From assembly GCA_031261485.1 (NCBI GenBank), contig JAISJO010000056.1, positions 1-50,518 on the forward strand: a stretch of 50,518 bases of DNA. Direction: 5' to 3'. The translations under genes were made by a program, and so were the position numbers. The notes below the pieces were generated by a model. That model searched no databases. It was not told where the DNA came from and worked only from the letters and a program-made list of their open reading frames with translations. The DNA is from Propionibacteriaceae bacterium. Its GTDB lineage: Bacteria > Actinomycetota > Actinomycetes > Propionibacteriales > Propionibacteriaceae. This document shows, one piece after another, positions 1 to 8,379 of the stretch; positions within the stretch are counted from its first letter, which is position 1, and every line of letters begins with the position of its first letter.

Positions 1-996
1 CTTCTTGAAGAGTTTGGAAATCAGGCGACCGGATTGCCCAGGGTCATCCATGGCCCGCAGCCAGTTGGACAGGAAGTTCGATGCCAACGACGTCAAGGCG
101 ATGGCGAGACCCGGGAAGACCGTCATCCACCATCCTTTACCGAGATAACCTCGACCGTCGGCGACCAGCATGCCCCAGTCCACATCGGGACGGTGCAGGC
201 CCAGACCGAGGAAGCTGAGGCCGGAGGCGGCCAAGATGACACCAGCGATGTCGAGCATCGCAACCGTCATGATCGGGGGGACGACCAAAGGCGCAACATC
301 AAAAGCAATGATCCTACTGCGGGTCGCGCCCAGAGAGCGTGAGGCTTCAATGAAGACCTGCTCGCGGATTTGTAGAGTTTGACCTCGGGCAGTTCGCATG
401 TACGCAGGCAACCGGGAGATGGACAATACGAGAACGAGGTTGAACATCGATGGCTGGAGGACGAAGAGAACAGCAACGGCCAACAACAGTGTGGGAACTG
501 CTACGACGACATCGGCGATGCGCATGACTGCGGCGTCGACCCATCCGCCGAGGAAACCTGACACCAGCCCCAAGGTGGTGCCAATGACACACGAGAAGAG
601 GACGACTAGGCCAGCCACGAGGAAGGAGGAGCGCGCGCCGAAGATGATTTGTGCCAGTTCAGACCGGCCAAGGGAATCGGAGCCCAGGATGTACCAGAAG
701 CCATGCTCTGTGGAGAAGGGTGGGAGCAGGCGCAAAGACAGGTCCTGTGCGTCGGCCAGCCCCTGAACCATGGGGGACACGAAGATGGCGATCAACACCA
801 TGGCGACGAGGAAGAGGACGCAGATGAGTTGGAGAGGCATGCGGACGAGGACGCGCAGCTTCACCCACTTGATCTTGCCTGAGCGACGGTTGACGCCAGT
901 ATCGGCCAGGTCGACCGCGCCTTGGAGAGCTGCCGTATTGATCGCGGCATCGACATCGCGGCCTGTTGCCACGGCGGAAGTTTCAGTCGTACTCAT
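1..996 (-). CDS. ABC transporter permease, DppC/OppC type (3' end outside window)
   Basis: Second inner-membrane permease of a peptide/nickel-type (family 5) ABC importer. The frame is open from ATG at 996 to the window edge, so 332 residues are visible and the C-terminus is missing. A hydrophilic N-terminus of about 40 residues precedes the first membrane segment. The central part carries the EAA loop that contacts the ATPase (EASRSLGATRSRI, near residue 215), followed by more hydrophobic segments. Its ATG overlaps the TGA of the upstream permease in an ATGA, so the two are translationally coupled. The ATPase subunits are expected just beyond the left edge. The substrate cannot be told from sequence; peptides, nickel, glycosides and other solutes all use this family. 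Confidence 0.88.
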   Translation of the reverse strand, partial: MSTTETSAVATGRDVDAAINTAALQGAVDLADTGVNRRSGKIKWVKLRVLVRMPLQLICVLFLVAMVLIAIFVSPMVQGLADAQDLSLRLLPPFSTEHGFWYILGSDSLGRSELAQIIFGARSSFLVAGLVVLFSCVIGTTLGLVSGFLGGWVDAAVMRIADVVVAVPTLLLAVAVLFVLQPSMFNLVLVLSISRLPAYMRTARGQTLQIREQVFIEASRSLGATRSRIIAFDVAPLVVPPIMTVAMLDIAGVILAASGLSFLGLGLHRPDVDWGMLVADGRGYLGKGWWMTVFPGLAIALTSLASNFLSNWLRAMDDPGQSGRLISKLFKK

Positions 997-1910
997 GAGA
1001 TTCGAATTCTTGGGTCAATGACCGCATACAGCAGGTCGGCGATGAGGTTGACGGCTATGACAGCCAAACCGATGAAGAACACACCAGCTTGGAGCACGGG
1101 GAAATTGCGGTCTGTGACCGACTCGACCATGATCTGGCCAACTCCTGGCCAGGCGAAGACGGCGCAGATGATGACCGTGCCGTTGAACATGTGGGCCACG
1201 CGGTCACCTGTGATCGAAACCACAGGAAGCATGGCGTTGCGGAGGGCGTGATGAACCATGAGGCGCCAACTAGAGTAGCCGCGTGCTCGTGCGTTCTGGA
1301 CGTATCCAGAGCCGAGGGCCTCGACTACTGCGCCACGAGCGACTTGGGCGATAACACCGATGGCACCGACCGAGAGGGTGAAAACCGGCAATATCCATGA
1401 TAGGAAACCGGATTGACCCGAGGTTGGCAACCAACGCATGTTGACTGCCAAGACCAGGACTCCCAAGAGTCCGAGCCAGAAGTTGGGGAGGGAGATACCG
1501 ATCAGACCGACCGCCGAAATGAGGCGGTCCGCGATAGAGAAGGGCTTGTACGCTGCGAGTGCGCCCAAACCGATACCGAGAACCAGGGCAACAACCATGG
1601 CGATGGCGGCGATGATGAGGGTGTCGGGGAAAGCGTGGAGGATGGTCTCAGTGGCGGTGCGAGTACCGCGAAGCGACATGCCGAAGTCGAGGTGGACGAC
1701 CCTCAAGAGAAAGTCCCCGAGTTGCTCGAGTAGTGGCCTGTCGAAGCCATGCTGGTGGTTGTAGGTGTTAATAAGTTCTTGAGAAGCGTTCTCAGGCAGG
1801 TAGAGGCGAGCAGGGCTGCCGCCAAGGTAGGCGAGGAAGAACACGCCGAGGACCAGGCCGAAGAGCGCCAACAGACTGTACGCGATGCGCGTGCCAAGAA
1901 ACCGAATCAT
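993..1910 (-). CDS. ABC transporter permease, DppB/OppB type
   Basis: First permease of the family-5 importer, 305 residues, the usual length. An N-terminal membrane segment (about residues 9-30) is followed by a periplasmic-side loop typical of DppB (near PARLYLPENAS), then five further hydrophobic segments. The EAA-type loop reads ARARGYSSWRLMVHHALRN around residue 205. ATG at 1910 has an AGGGGAAACA ribosome site directly in front. It follows the binding-protein gene on the same strand with about 100 bp and a strong hairpin between, and overlaps the next permease by 4 bp. Family assignment is firm; the substrate is unknown. Confidence 0.9.
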   Translation of the reverse strand: MIRFLGTRIAYSLLALFGLVLGVFFLAYLGGSPARLYLPENASQELINTYNHQHGFDRPLLEQLGDFLLRVVHLDFGMSLRGTRTATETILHAFPDTLIIAAIAMVVALVLGIGLGALAAYKPFSIADRLISAVGLIGISLPNFWLGLLGVLVLAVNMRWLPTSGQSGFLSWILPVFTLSVGAIGVIAQVARGAVVEALGSGYVQNARARGYSSWRLMVHHALRNAMLPVVSITGDRVAHMFNGTVIICAVFAWPGVGQIMVESVTDRNFPVLQAGVFFIGLAVIAVNLIADLLYAVIDPRIRIS

Positions 1911-1961
1911 TGTTTCCCCTGTGGGCTCGTAGTTGTGCTTCGTTGGATTGGAAGTACGGTT

Positions 1962-1995
1962 GCTGGGGCCGGTTTGGTGTGGCTCCGGCCCCAGC
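1962..1995 (-). terminator. Strong hairpin between binding-protein and permease genes
   Basis: A perfect 11-bp inverted repeat (GCTGGGGCCGG and its complement, 12-nt loop) lies in the 102-bp gap between the solute-binding-protein stop and the DppB start. There is no T-run after it on the coding strand, so it is more likely an mRNA 3'-stabilising or partial-termination hairpin than a full terminator. This arrangement commonly lets the binding protein be made in excess over the permeases. Confidence 0.6.
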
Positions 1996-2012
1996 GTCCG
2001 CTAAAGACGTGA

Positions 2013-3563
2013 CTAATTGAGGCTGACGGCGTCGAGACGGATGCCGTTCGAAGCGGTCAAGGGGTTGGGCTCATACTCAACCCGATCAGACAACATCATG
2101 AGACCCAAGATTTGGGCCACGGGCACCACGGACAAGTCCTTGGTGTAGGCGTACTGGCCGACGGCCTCGAAAGCGGTGACGCGGTCGTAACCAGAAGACT
2201 GCAAGGCCTTCGACACGAGCTGATCGAGTGTCGGGTCGACGGCGGTACCGCAGCAACCGTTCGAGGCGTAGTACGACGTGAAGGTCGACGAACCATCACC
2301 GGAGGTGTTGTCATGCTTGACACCGAGGACAACCAGAGAACCAGTCGGCATCGTGTCGCGGAAGAGTTGCTCTTTCCACGCCTCGGAGTCGGTCAGGCTG
2401 AGGGTGATGTTGAAGCCAGCCTTCTGCAGGTCCTGGGTCACTGCTTGTTCGACCTCGTCGCCACCGGCAAAGTGACCGGCCAAGGCGATGAGCTGGATAG
2501 GCGCTGTGACATCGATGCCATCGGCGGCGGCTTCAGCCAGAAGGGCCTTTGCCTTGTCGAGGTCGTACGTGGTTGCAGGCAAGTTGGGTGCATAGCCATT
2601 GTTCGATGGTGCGACGAATTGATCGTAAGGCTCGCCTGTACGCCCCAAGAGGGCATCAGTGATCTGCTGCTTGTTGATGGCGTACTGGAAGGCCTGGCGC
2701 ACGCGCAGGTCGGTGAAAGGTGCGACCGTGACCGGAAGACGAAGAGCGAAGACGGTGTCCATTTCGTAGGACTTGGTGCGATCATTGTCCGGTGCGTCAG
2801 AGTCGGAGATGGTGTACGCGATGTCCGCTTCACCAGCCAGAACGACATTGGCCCGCTGCGAATCTTCGGAGCGCCAAATCAGTGTGGCCGTCTCAACCGC
2901 AGGCGCGTCGCCCCAGTACCCATCGAAACGAGTCAAGGTGATGGAACGACCATGGTCCCAGTTATCCCAGATGTAGGCACCGGTGCCGATGGGGACATCG
3001 GTCTCTTTGTCCGTGGGAGTGTTGGGGGAAACGAGTTCGATGTACGACAATTCGCGGTCGAGGATCGGGTCTTCAACGGCGGTGTCAATGGTCAATTCGT
3101 AAGGCCCTGTGACGGTCGGAGTGACGACGACACCCGAGGATATCTTCGAGGTGTTGGAGCATGCGAAGGCTGTGTTGTTGAGAGCGCGGTTGAGACCAAA
3201 GGCTGCTGCCTCAGCGTCGAAAGGTGCGCCATCGTGGAAGGTGACGCCTTCACGCAACTGGAACACCCACGTCGTGGGGGCTGTCTGTTCCCACGAGGTG
3301 GCCAGGAGCGGACCCACTTCGCGGCTTTCGGGGTCGAGAACGGTCAGACCCTGAATGACGTTGTAGCTCATGAGCTTCGTGTTGCCATTTTCGGAGTTGC
3401 AGGGCTCGACTTCGGCCGGTTCGGCTGGAATGACAATGGTCACAGCTGCGCTGGTGCCAGGTCCTGTTGATGAGTTGCTGTTGGGTTGATCGGGTGAACA
3501 ACCTGCCAGTAGCAGGGCTGCTATGCCTAGAAAGACAATCGGAGTGAGGGTTTTCTTAGTCAC
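2013..3563 (-). CDS. Extracellular solute-binding lipoprotein, family 5 (peptide/nickel type)
   Basis: Surface receptor of the ABC importer, 516 residues. The N-terminus is a lipoprotein signal: lysines, a hydrophobic stretch and the lipobox LLAGC with the lipidated Cys at residue 22, then a Ser/Thr/Asn-rich tether. The rest reads as a typical SBP_bac_5 protein, including GVTFHDGAPFDAEAAAFGL near residue 100 and the RQAFQYAINKQQITDALL segment near residue 290. The start is GTG at 3563, ten bases after AAGGAGG. It is first in a leftward operon with two permeases. A promoter with an operator over its -35 sits upstream, so the neighbouring GntR protein probably controls it. Substrate not recognisable. 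Confidence 0.92.
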   Translation of the reverse strand: MTKKTLTPIVFLGIAALLLAGCSPDQPNSNSSTGPGTSAAVTIVIPAEPAEVEPCNSENGNTKLMSYNVIQGLTVLDPESREVGPLLATSWEQTAPTTWVFQLREGVTFHDGAPFDAEAAAFGLNRALNNTAFACSNTSKISSGVVVTPTVTGPYELTIDTAVEDPILDRELSYIELVSPNTPTDKETDVPIGTGAYIWDNWDHGRSITLTRFDGYWGDAPAVETATLIWRSEDSQRANVVLAGEADIAYTISDSDAPDNDRTKSYEMDTVFALRLPVTVAPFTDLRVRQAFQYAINKQQITDALLGRTGEPYDQFVAPSNNGYAPNLPATTYDLDKAKALLAEAAADGIDVTAPIQLIALAGHFAGGDEVEQAVTQDLQKAGFNITLSLTDSEAWKEQLFRDTMPTGSLVVLGVKHDNTSGDGSSTFTSYYASNGCCGTAVDPTLDQLVSKALQSSGYDRVTAFEAVGQYAYTKDLSVVPVAQILGLMMLSDRVEYEPNPLTASNGIRLDAVSLN

Positions 3564-3615
3564 GATGTCGGCTCCTCCTTGAGTGAGTGGTCAGATAGAA
3601 ATGGTGACATCGCTA

Positions 3616-3645
3616 TGTCTACTCCTTTGTCAACTTGTCTGTCAA
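3616..3645 (-). promoter_or_regulatory. Promoter of the family-5 ABC importer operon
   Basis: On the minus strand TTGACA (3645-3640) and TAGACA (3621-3616) are separated by 18 bp, about 50 bp ahead of the GTG of the binding-protein gene. The -35 lies inside the palindrome at 3633-3647, so a protein bound there would block the polymerase. Confidence 0.6.
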
Positions 3646-3647
3646 GT
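3633..3647. promoter_or_regulatory. Putative GntR operator, site 1
   Basis: Inverted repeat ACTTG-TCTGT-CAAGT. Read on the other strand it is ACTTGACAGACAAGT, which matches the site at 3880-3894 in 14 of 15 positions. The TTGTC..TCAA core resembles the TNGTNNNACNA pattern of FadR/FCD-type GntR regulators, and a GntR/FCD gene lies 1.4 kb away. That this protein binds here is inference. Confidence 0.6.
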
Positions 3648-3879
3648 ACATCAAGAGTACCAAGTATGCAATGAGCCAATTTACGGGGCTTTCTGGTACT
3701 CAAGCGGGGTTCTCTGGCCATCTCACACCCGCTTCGGCTTTGTGCCGGTAGGTTTATTTTACCTTATCAGCAGCGTTATTGCACAGAATTGAGCTGGTGG
3801 GCGCTTCTCGGTGAACATATTCCCACACGCATTCTAGAAATCTGGTCTGAAAAGATGACAGAGACAGCCAATCGTGATA

Positions 3880-3894
3880 ACTTGGCAGACAAGT
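3880..3894. promoter_or_regulatory. Putative GntR operator, site 2
   Basis: Inverted repeat ACTTG-GCAGA-CAAGT, about 80 bp before the ATG of the beta-hydroxyacid dehydrogenase and 247 bp from site 1. The near identity of two palindromes facing divergent genes suggests common control of both units. I do not see a clear -35/-10 pair for the rightward gene. Confidence 0.55.
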
Positions 3895-3972
3895 AATCAT
3901 ATGAACATGGAATTGGGTCCGCACAGTGTGCTCTGCCACTGCAGCCAAGACTCGTCCACGGGAAGGAAAGTC

Positions 3973-4875
3973 ATGGCCCAGATCGGCATTATTGGCCTAG
4001 GCGTCATGGGACGGCCCATGGCAAAGAACCTGGCCGCAGCAGGTCACATAGTAACCGGTTACCGGCGCGACGGTTCCAGCGACGCCGACCTAGAATCAGC
4101 GGGAGTACACACTGCCCGCTCTATCGCCGATGCTGCGTCAGGTGCTGACGCAGTGATCACGATCTTGCCGGACTCACCCGATGTCGTCGAGGTCGCCTTG
4201 GGAAGTCAGGGTGTTTTCGCCTCCGCGAAACCCGGCCTGCTGTACATCGACATGTCCACCATCTCTCCCCAAGTTGCCCAGCAATTGGCGACTGAGGGAG
4301 CCGGGCGCGGCATCAAGGTGCTCGATGCCCCAGTCAGCGGTGGAGAAAAGGGTGCCATCGACGCCTCCTTGTCGATCATGGTTGGTGGCGACCAGGAGGT
4401 GTTTGACGAGGCAGCGCCCATCCTCAAGGCGCTGGGAACAACCATTGTACGTGTGGGTGGCTCTGGTGCCGGCCAGACTGTCAAGGCAGCCAACCAGTTG
4501 ATTGTGGCGGTCAACATCCAGGCCCTCGCTGAGGCCATTGTCTTTCTTGAGGCATCCGGGGTTGACTCCACCTTGGCTCTGGAAGTCCTTGGTGGCGGTT
4601 TGGCTGGGAGCACAGTCCTCACCCGCAGGGGCCAGTCCATGCTGACTCGCAATTTCACTCCGGGTTTCCGCATCGACCTCCACCATAAAGACCTCGGCAT
4701 CCTCACGTCTGCGGCTCGCGCTGTCGGTGTACCTCTCCCGATCGGATCAGCCGTTGCCCAATTGGTCGCGTCGCTTCGTGCTCAAGGCGGGGGTTCGCTC
4801 GACCATACTGCTCTGCTGTCGTTGGCGGAATTGGGCGCCGGGCGCATCTCTTCAGTGTCGGTGGCGTCCTCGTGA
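3973..4875 (+). CDS. NAD(P)-dependent beta-hydroxyacid dehydrogenase (tartronate-semialdehyde reductase / 3-hydroxyisobutyrate dehydrogenase family)
   Basis: Cytoplasmic oxidoreductase of 300 residues, standard length. The N-terminal Rossmann fold shows GLGVMG at residues 8-13. The family signature DAPVSGGEKGA begins at residue 118 and the catalytic lysine lies in GQTVKAANQ at Lys171, the position seen in GarR. Start ATG 3973 follows GGAAGGAAAG; the open frame extends further upstream but without a ribosome site or family-like sequence. It heads a rightward group with a GntR regulator and an aldo/keto reductase, divergent from the ABC importer, suggesting uptake and reduction of a small hydroxy or keto acid. 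The exact substrate (tartronate semialdehyde, methylmalonate semialdehyde, succinate semialdehyde) is unresolved. Confidence 0.88.
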   Translation: MAQIGIIGLGVMGRPMAKNLAAAGHIVTGYRRDGSSDADLESAGVHTARSIADAASGADAVITILPDSPDVVEVALGSQGVFASAKPGLLYIDMSTISPQVAQQLATEGAGRGIKVLDAPVSGGEKGAIDASLSIMVGGDQEVFDEAAPILKALGTTIVRVGGSGAGQTVKAANQLIVAVNIQALAEAIVFLEASGVDSTLALEVLGGGLAGSTVLTRRGQSMLTRNFTPGFRIDLHHKDLGILTSAARAVGVPLPIGSAVAQLVASLRAQGGGSLDHTALLSLAELGAGRISSVSVASS

Positions 4876-4916
4876 ACCGGCCACGTTGTGGCCAGCATTG
4901 GTTGGCCCCGAAATGT

Positions 4917-4930
4917 ATAGTTGTCTATCA
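4917..4930. promoter_or_regulatory. Degenerate operator-like site before the GntR gene
   Basis: ATAGTTGTCTATCA contains a small palindrome ATAG-TTGT-CTAT and shares the TTGTCT.TCA core with the two operators at 3.6 and 3.9 kb (about 10 of 15 positions). It overlaps a -10-like TATAGT, about 70 bp before the gntR start, so it could mediate autoregulation. Confidence 0.3.
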
Positions 4931-4999
4931 GAAGTTGCTATCTCGCTACCCCTCAACCATGCCATCCCGGGTCGTGAGCCAATCATGTAAGGAGCCACT

Positions 5000-5662
5000 A
5001 TGACTGAGATCGCTGTCACAACGCTAGTTGAGGCATTGGCCAATACTCTTCGCAACCAAGTGGTGTCGGGGGAACTCGCACCTGGAACGCGCGTCACCGA
5101 GCAATCCGTGGCCGCCCAACATGATGTCGCCCGTCCCACAGCCAAAGCTGCCATTGAGCGAGTGGTCCAGTCGGGAGTTCTGCGGCGTACTGCCAACAAG
5201 ACTGCCCGAGTGCCAGAACTGACCAAGGCCGAGGCTGCCGATCTGTACCGCTCACGTCTGTTGATCGAGCACGGCGTGGTCCGCTACTTGGCACTCAATC
5301 ACATCGTCCCAACCGTGGCCCAATCGGCTCTCTTCGACATGAAACGTGCGGTAGAACTAGCAGATATCATTGCCGCTGTTGATGCCGATGCGCGTTTCCA
5401 CACCGCCCTCGTGTCCGCCAGTGGTAGCGAACGAATCACTCGGGCCTACGACGGGCTCATGGGTGAGGCTCGTCTCCTCATGGCCCAAGAGCGCGCGGGT
5501 TCTGAATTCCAACCCTTCCCTCATTATGAGGACCATCGCGAGATCCTTCTCGCCGTCGAGTCCAGCCAGCCCGAGCTAGCCCAGACTCTCATCATCCGTC
5601 ATTACGTCACCGCCGCCAGGCGCGTGTTGGGCGAACCGCTCGATATCACTGGCTGGGTGTGA
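5000..5662 (+). CDS. GntR-family transcriptional regulator, FCD subfamily
   Basis: DNA-binding regulator of 220 residues. An N-terminal winged helix (about residues 5-70) contains GTRVTEQSVAAQHDVARPTA, the usual GntR recognition region, followed by an all-helical C-terminal ligand domain of FCD type (about residues 80-205). ATG 5000 is preceded by AAGGAG at good spacing. It sits between the hydroxyacid dehydrogenase and the aldo/keto reductase genes and is the obvious candidate for binding the palindromes between the divergent units. FCD regulators usually sense small organic acids or sugar acids, which fits its neighbours. Confidence 0.9.
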   Translation: MTEIAVTTLVEALANTLRNQVVSGELAPGTRVTEQSVAAQHDVARPTAKAAIERVVQSGVLRRTANKTARVPELTKAEAADLYRSRLLIEHGVVRYLALNHIVPTVAQSALFDMKRAVELADIIAAVDADARFHTALVSASGSERITRAYDGLMGEARLLMAQERAGSEFQPFPHYEDHREILLAVESSQPELAQTLIIRHYVTAARRVLGEPLDITGWV

Positions 5663-5680
5663 CATTCCCAGAAAGCTATC

Positions 5681-6730
5681 ATGACCGACTCCGTCCTCTC
5701 CACCACAACCGCTTCCCCGACTCCCACAACACATGCCGCCATGACGTACCGCCGCTGCGGGCGAAGCGGTCTGGATCTGTCAGCCATTTCCTTGGGGCTG
5801 CATCGGACCTTTGCCGCCGAGCGTCCCGCTGAAATCCGACAAGCCGTCCTTCTGCGCGCCTTCGAACGAGGTGTCACCTCCTTCGATCTTGCCAATATCT
5901 ACGGCCCACCTGTGGGGCATGCTGAAGAGTTCTTTGGCGCCATTTACCGTAGTCAACTGGCCAGTCACCGTGACGAAATCGTCATCGCCACGAAGGCTGG
6001 TGTGCCCATGTGGGATCCTCCCTACGGTGGTGGACTCGGGGGCGGTTCCCGCAAACACCTCATCTCGGCAGCGGAAGCCTCCCTGCGGAGGTTGGGTCTG
6101 GACTATGTGGACATCTTCTACCATCACCGTTTCGACCCGACTACTCCGCTAGAGGAGACGGCTTCGGCTCTGGCCGACTTGGTGCGTCATGGCAAGGCGT
6201 TGTACATCGGGGTCTCCAACTATCCCGGCGCTCAAACGGCCATCCTCTCCCGGCTACTCGCGGAACAAGGAGTCCGTCTTCTGGTGGCCCAGGAACGCTA
6301 CAACCTGCTTGATCGCCGCATTGAAGTCGGTCCGGTCTCGACTCTGTCGATCCTCGCTGACCAAGGCATCGGGTTGGCTGTGTACAGCCCGCTGGATTCC
6401 GGACGGTTGACCGACCGTTACCTCGCTGGCATCCCCGAGGGCTCGCGCGCCACGACCCACGCCGAGATGGGTGCTCGCGTGACTGAGGAGTACGTCGACG
6501 TGGCTCGCCAGCTCAATGTGTACGCCGAAGAACGCGGTCAGAAGCTCGCCCAGTTGGCCGTCGCTTGGCTCCTGCGCCACCCGGTCGTGGCGACCGCCCT
6601 CGTCGGTGCATCCTCAGTTGCACAACTCGATGCCACCCTGGATGGACTGGATCAGCCGCAGCTTTCCGCCGCTGAGTTCACCGCCATCGAGGACTTGATC
6701 GCGCAGCATCCCCACATCATGTTCGCCTAG
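5681..6730 (+). CDS. Aldo/keto reductase (YghZ/GPR-like)
   Basis: NADPH-dependent reductase with a TIM-barrel fold, 349 residues from the first ATG. The catalytic tetrad is visible: Asp in FDLANIYG, Tyr in the same segment, Lys in VIATKAG and His in FYHHRFD. The cofactor-site region SSVAQLDATLD is near the C-terminus. Sequence resembles L-glyceraldehyde-3-phosphate reductase (MTYRRCGRSGL...), whose usual N-terminus matches the internal ATG at 5741; the first ATG at 5681 has a weak GAAAG in front, the internal one none, so the start is uncertain. It is the last gene of the rightward group and ends at a large hairpin shared with the convergent neighbour. Confidence 0.87.
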   Translation: MTDSVLSTTTASPTPTTHAAMTYRRCGRSGLDLSAISLGLHRTFAAERPAEIRQAVLLRAFERGVTSFDLANIYGPPVGHAEEFFGAIYRSQLASHRDEIVIATKAGVPMWDPPYGGGLGGGSRKHLISAAEASLRRLGLDYVDIFYHHRFDPTTPLEETASALADLVRHGKALYIGVSNYPGAQTAILSRLLAEQGVRLLVAQERYNLLDRRIEVGPVSTLSILADQGIGLAVYSPLDSGRLTDRYLAGIPEGSRATTHAEMGARVTEEYVDVARQLNVYAEERGQKLAQLAVAWLLRHPVVATALVGASSVAQLDATLDGLDQPQLSAAEFTAIEDLIAQHPHIMFA

Positions 6731-6750
6731 AGAAGCGCGGATAAGCGCAT

Positions 6751-6784
6751 CTCGTTCTTCTGTGTGGAGTCGCAGAAGAACGAG
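6751..6784. terminator. Hairpin between convergent genes
   Basis: A perfect 12-bp inverted repeat (CTCGTTCTTCTG, 10-nt loop) lies in the 80-bp gap between the ends of the aldo/keto reductase and the DUF3592-like gene. No T-run on either side, but its place suggests a bidirectional terminator or mRNA end. Confidence 0.55.
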
Positions 6785-6810
6785 CCGGGCGGCCAATAGT
6801 CAATGCTTCC

Positions 6811-7647
6811 TTAGCGAATACCAAGGGGCGAGGCATCCACGAAGTACTTCTTCTCGGGGTCGGCGGGGTCGATGTACACGACGAGTGTTGTGCGTCCCGA
6901 GGAGGCCATGAGGGGGCGGGGGTCGTCTATGGTCGTCTGACTACGGAAAACGAAGGTACGCCCTGTCTCCGGGTCGTGCCAAGAGCAGGTCACCAGCCAG
7001 GGGAACCGACCGTTGACGTGCGTGGTGAAATCCTGGTCGACGCTGGTGATGGTCGCCTCGATCCGGCGGCCGGCTTGGAGGAGCGCGCGGGTGATCGCTC
7101 GTTTGCGAAGGGCCACACTGGCAACTGCGGCGGAAATGACGAGGAAGAATGCCCCGATGCTGGAGAAGACCAGAGCCAGAATGCGCCAGACAACGGCACT
7201 GACATGGCTGGGGTCGCCGGGACGGTAATACACCGTGACCTCGTCGCCGTTGTGCCAGGAGGTATTGACTTCGCTCAATTCTTGTTCGTAGGTTTGCCCG
7301 TCGACTTCGTACGTAACGGTGGTCGTGCTCCCTGACATTTCCACGATTGTTGCTGTTGCCGTCTCGGAGTTCTGGAGCGCAGGCACTGCGAACCCGATGC
7401 CGAGGCTAACGAAGACGACCATCATGATCGACATGACGGAGATAATGATGCGTTGGGCAATACTGATGTGTGGCACAGGCGCGGAAACGGGGCCGGATGG
7501 AGACAGGTCTGGCGGCGTGTACAACTTCGGTTCCAGTGAGGTGTGCAGCTCAAGGTCGGGCTCCGCTGGTATGAACCCCTCAGGCTCGGGCGACGACTCA
7601 GGGTCCGGATAAGGGGTGTACAGCGATGGGGATCCCGACGAAGCCAC
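6811..7647 (-). CDS. DUF3592-like membrane protein with acidic/proline-rich N-terminus
   Basis: Membrane protein of about 278 residues, function unknown. The chosen start is GTG at 7647 because GGAAGG lies six bases ahead; the frame stays open to 7749 with no other ribosome site. The first 75 residues are rich in Pro, Glu and Ser. A membrane segment (about 78-103) is followed by a short extracytoplasmic domain with the DUF3592-like pattern (TVTYEVDGQTYEQ then DEVTVYYRPGDPSHV), a second membrane segment (about 165-190), and a second similar domain after it (IEATITSVDQDF to VVYIDPADPEKKYFV). It is a lone gene, convergent with the aldo/keto reductase. Confidence 0.7.
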   Translation of the reverse strand: MASSGSPSLYTPYPDPESSPEPEGFIPAEPDLELHTSLEPKLYTPPDLSPSGPVSAPVPHISIAQRIIISVMSIMMVVFVSLGIGFAVPALQNSETATATIVEMSGSTTTVTYEVDGQTYEQELSEVNTSWHNGDEVTVYYRPGDPSHVSAVVWRILALVFSSIGAFFLVISAAVASVALRKRAITRALLQAGRRIEATITSVDQDFTTHVNGRFPWLVTCSWHDPETGRTFVFRSQTTIDDPRPLMASSGRTTLVVYIDPADPEKKYFVDASPLGIR

Positions 7648-7807
7648 GACATTCCTTCCCGTCCAAGTCAACAGCGACACTTCGAGTGTAGCCCTTGTTC
7701 CATTGCCTACTCCACGGGGGGTACAGATCCGCCTCAGTGTCGACATCATCGGACACGGGCAACATTACGACGGAAGGGCAATTCCTTTCCGTCCTGCCTT
7801 GGCGCTG

Positions 7808-8101
7808 TCAGCCGAAGAGGTCACTGTGACTTCCGGTTCTTGCGAGGGAAATCAGATGAGTGGCATTGTCCGCTTTGTAGATGAGGAGCCAATCAGGTTG
7901 TATGTGGCACTCGCGGAAGCCCGTCCAAGCGGAAGACAGATCATGATCACGGTACTTGGCATCCAGCGGCTGACGAGCCAGGAGCACCTTGAGGACATCA
8001 TTCAGCTCGTCAAGAGGCAAGTGGCGTCGCTGCATCAGTTTGAGATCCCGTCTGAATTGCCCGGAATACTCAAACTCCCAGGGCACTGACAGGTCACCCA
8101 T
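7808..8101 (-). CDS. yafQ: Type II toxin, YafQ family mRNA interferase
   Basis: Ribosome-dependent mRNA endonuclease of the RelE superfamily, 97 residues. The sequence follows the YafQ family closely: EYSGQFRRDLKL, then KYRDHDLSSAWTGFRECHIQPDWLL and the C-terminal ARTGSHSDLFG. The catalytic histidines and Asp expected for YafQ are present (the His of RDH, His and Asp of CHIQPDW, His of GSHSDLF). The ATG at 8101 overlaps the antitoxin gene by 8 bp and has no ribosome site of its own, so translation is coupled to the antitoxin. Confidence 0.93.
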   Translation of the reverse strand: MGDLSVPWEFEYSGQFRRDLKLMQRRHLPLDELNDVLKVLLARQPLDAKYRDHDLSSAWTGFRECHIQPDWLLIYKADNATHLISLARTGSHSDLFG

Positions 8102-8360
8102 GGAGCGCGGATTCCATCAGCTCATCCACCGAAGCGAAAGGGCCATGCATGTCGTGCTGATTGTTAACATCGCGCATTGCCTGCTCTGTGGCGGCGTTGG
8201 GGAGCTTTTCGACCGAAAACGGCAAGCCGTGGCGCTGCAAAGCCTGCATGAAGAAGATCCGAATCGCTGTGGCCGTGTCGAGGCCAAGCTCAGCGAAGAG
8301 AGTGTCAACTTCGTGCTTCACCTCATCATCGACTCGAACCTGGACCAATGCGCTCTTCAC
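8094..8360 (-). CDS. dinJ: Antitoxin, RelB/DinJ family
   Basis: Ribbon-helix-helix antitoxin of 88 residues, cognate to the YafQ toxin. The N-terminal strand and helices (ALVQVRVDDEVKHEV, then GLDTATAIRIFFMQAL) form the dimeric DNA-binding part; the C-terminal half (FASVDELMESALHG) should wrap the toxin. The start is GTG at 8360, five bases after AAGGAGAGATC. A perfect palindrome lies 20 bp upstream, as expected for an autoregulated pair. Confidence 0.92.
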   Translation of the reverse strand: MKSALVQVRVDDEVKHEVDTLFAELGLDTATAIRIFFMQALQRHGLPFSVEKLPNAATEQAMRDVNNQHDMHGPFASVDELMESALHG

Positions 8361-8379
8361 GATCTCTCCTTCATCCCTG

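Noticed and set aside
2112..3470. Long open frame (452 codons) on the plus strand opposite the solute-binding protein
   Set aside because: Antisense shadow of a well-supported gene; sequence is Gly/Val/Asp-rich without family features or ribosome site.
7616..8089. Plus-strand open frame of 157 codons
   Set aside because: Mostly antisense to the YafQ toxin and the start of the DUF3592-like gene; no ribosome site.
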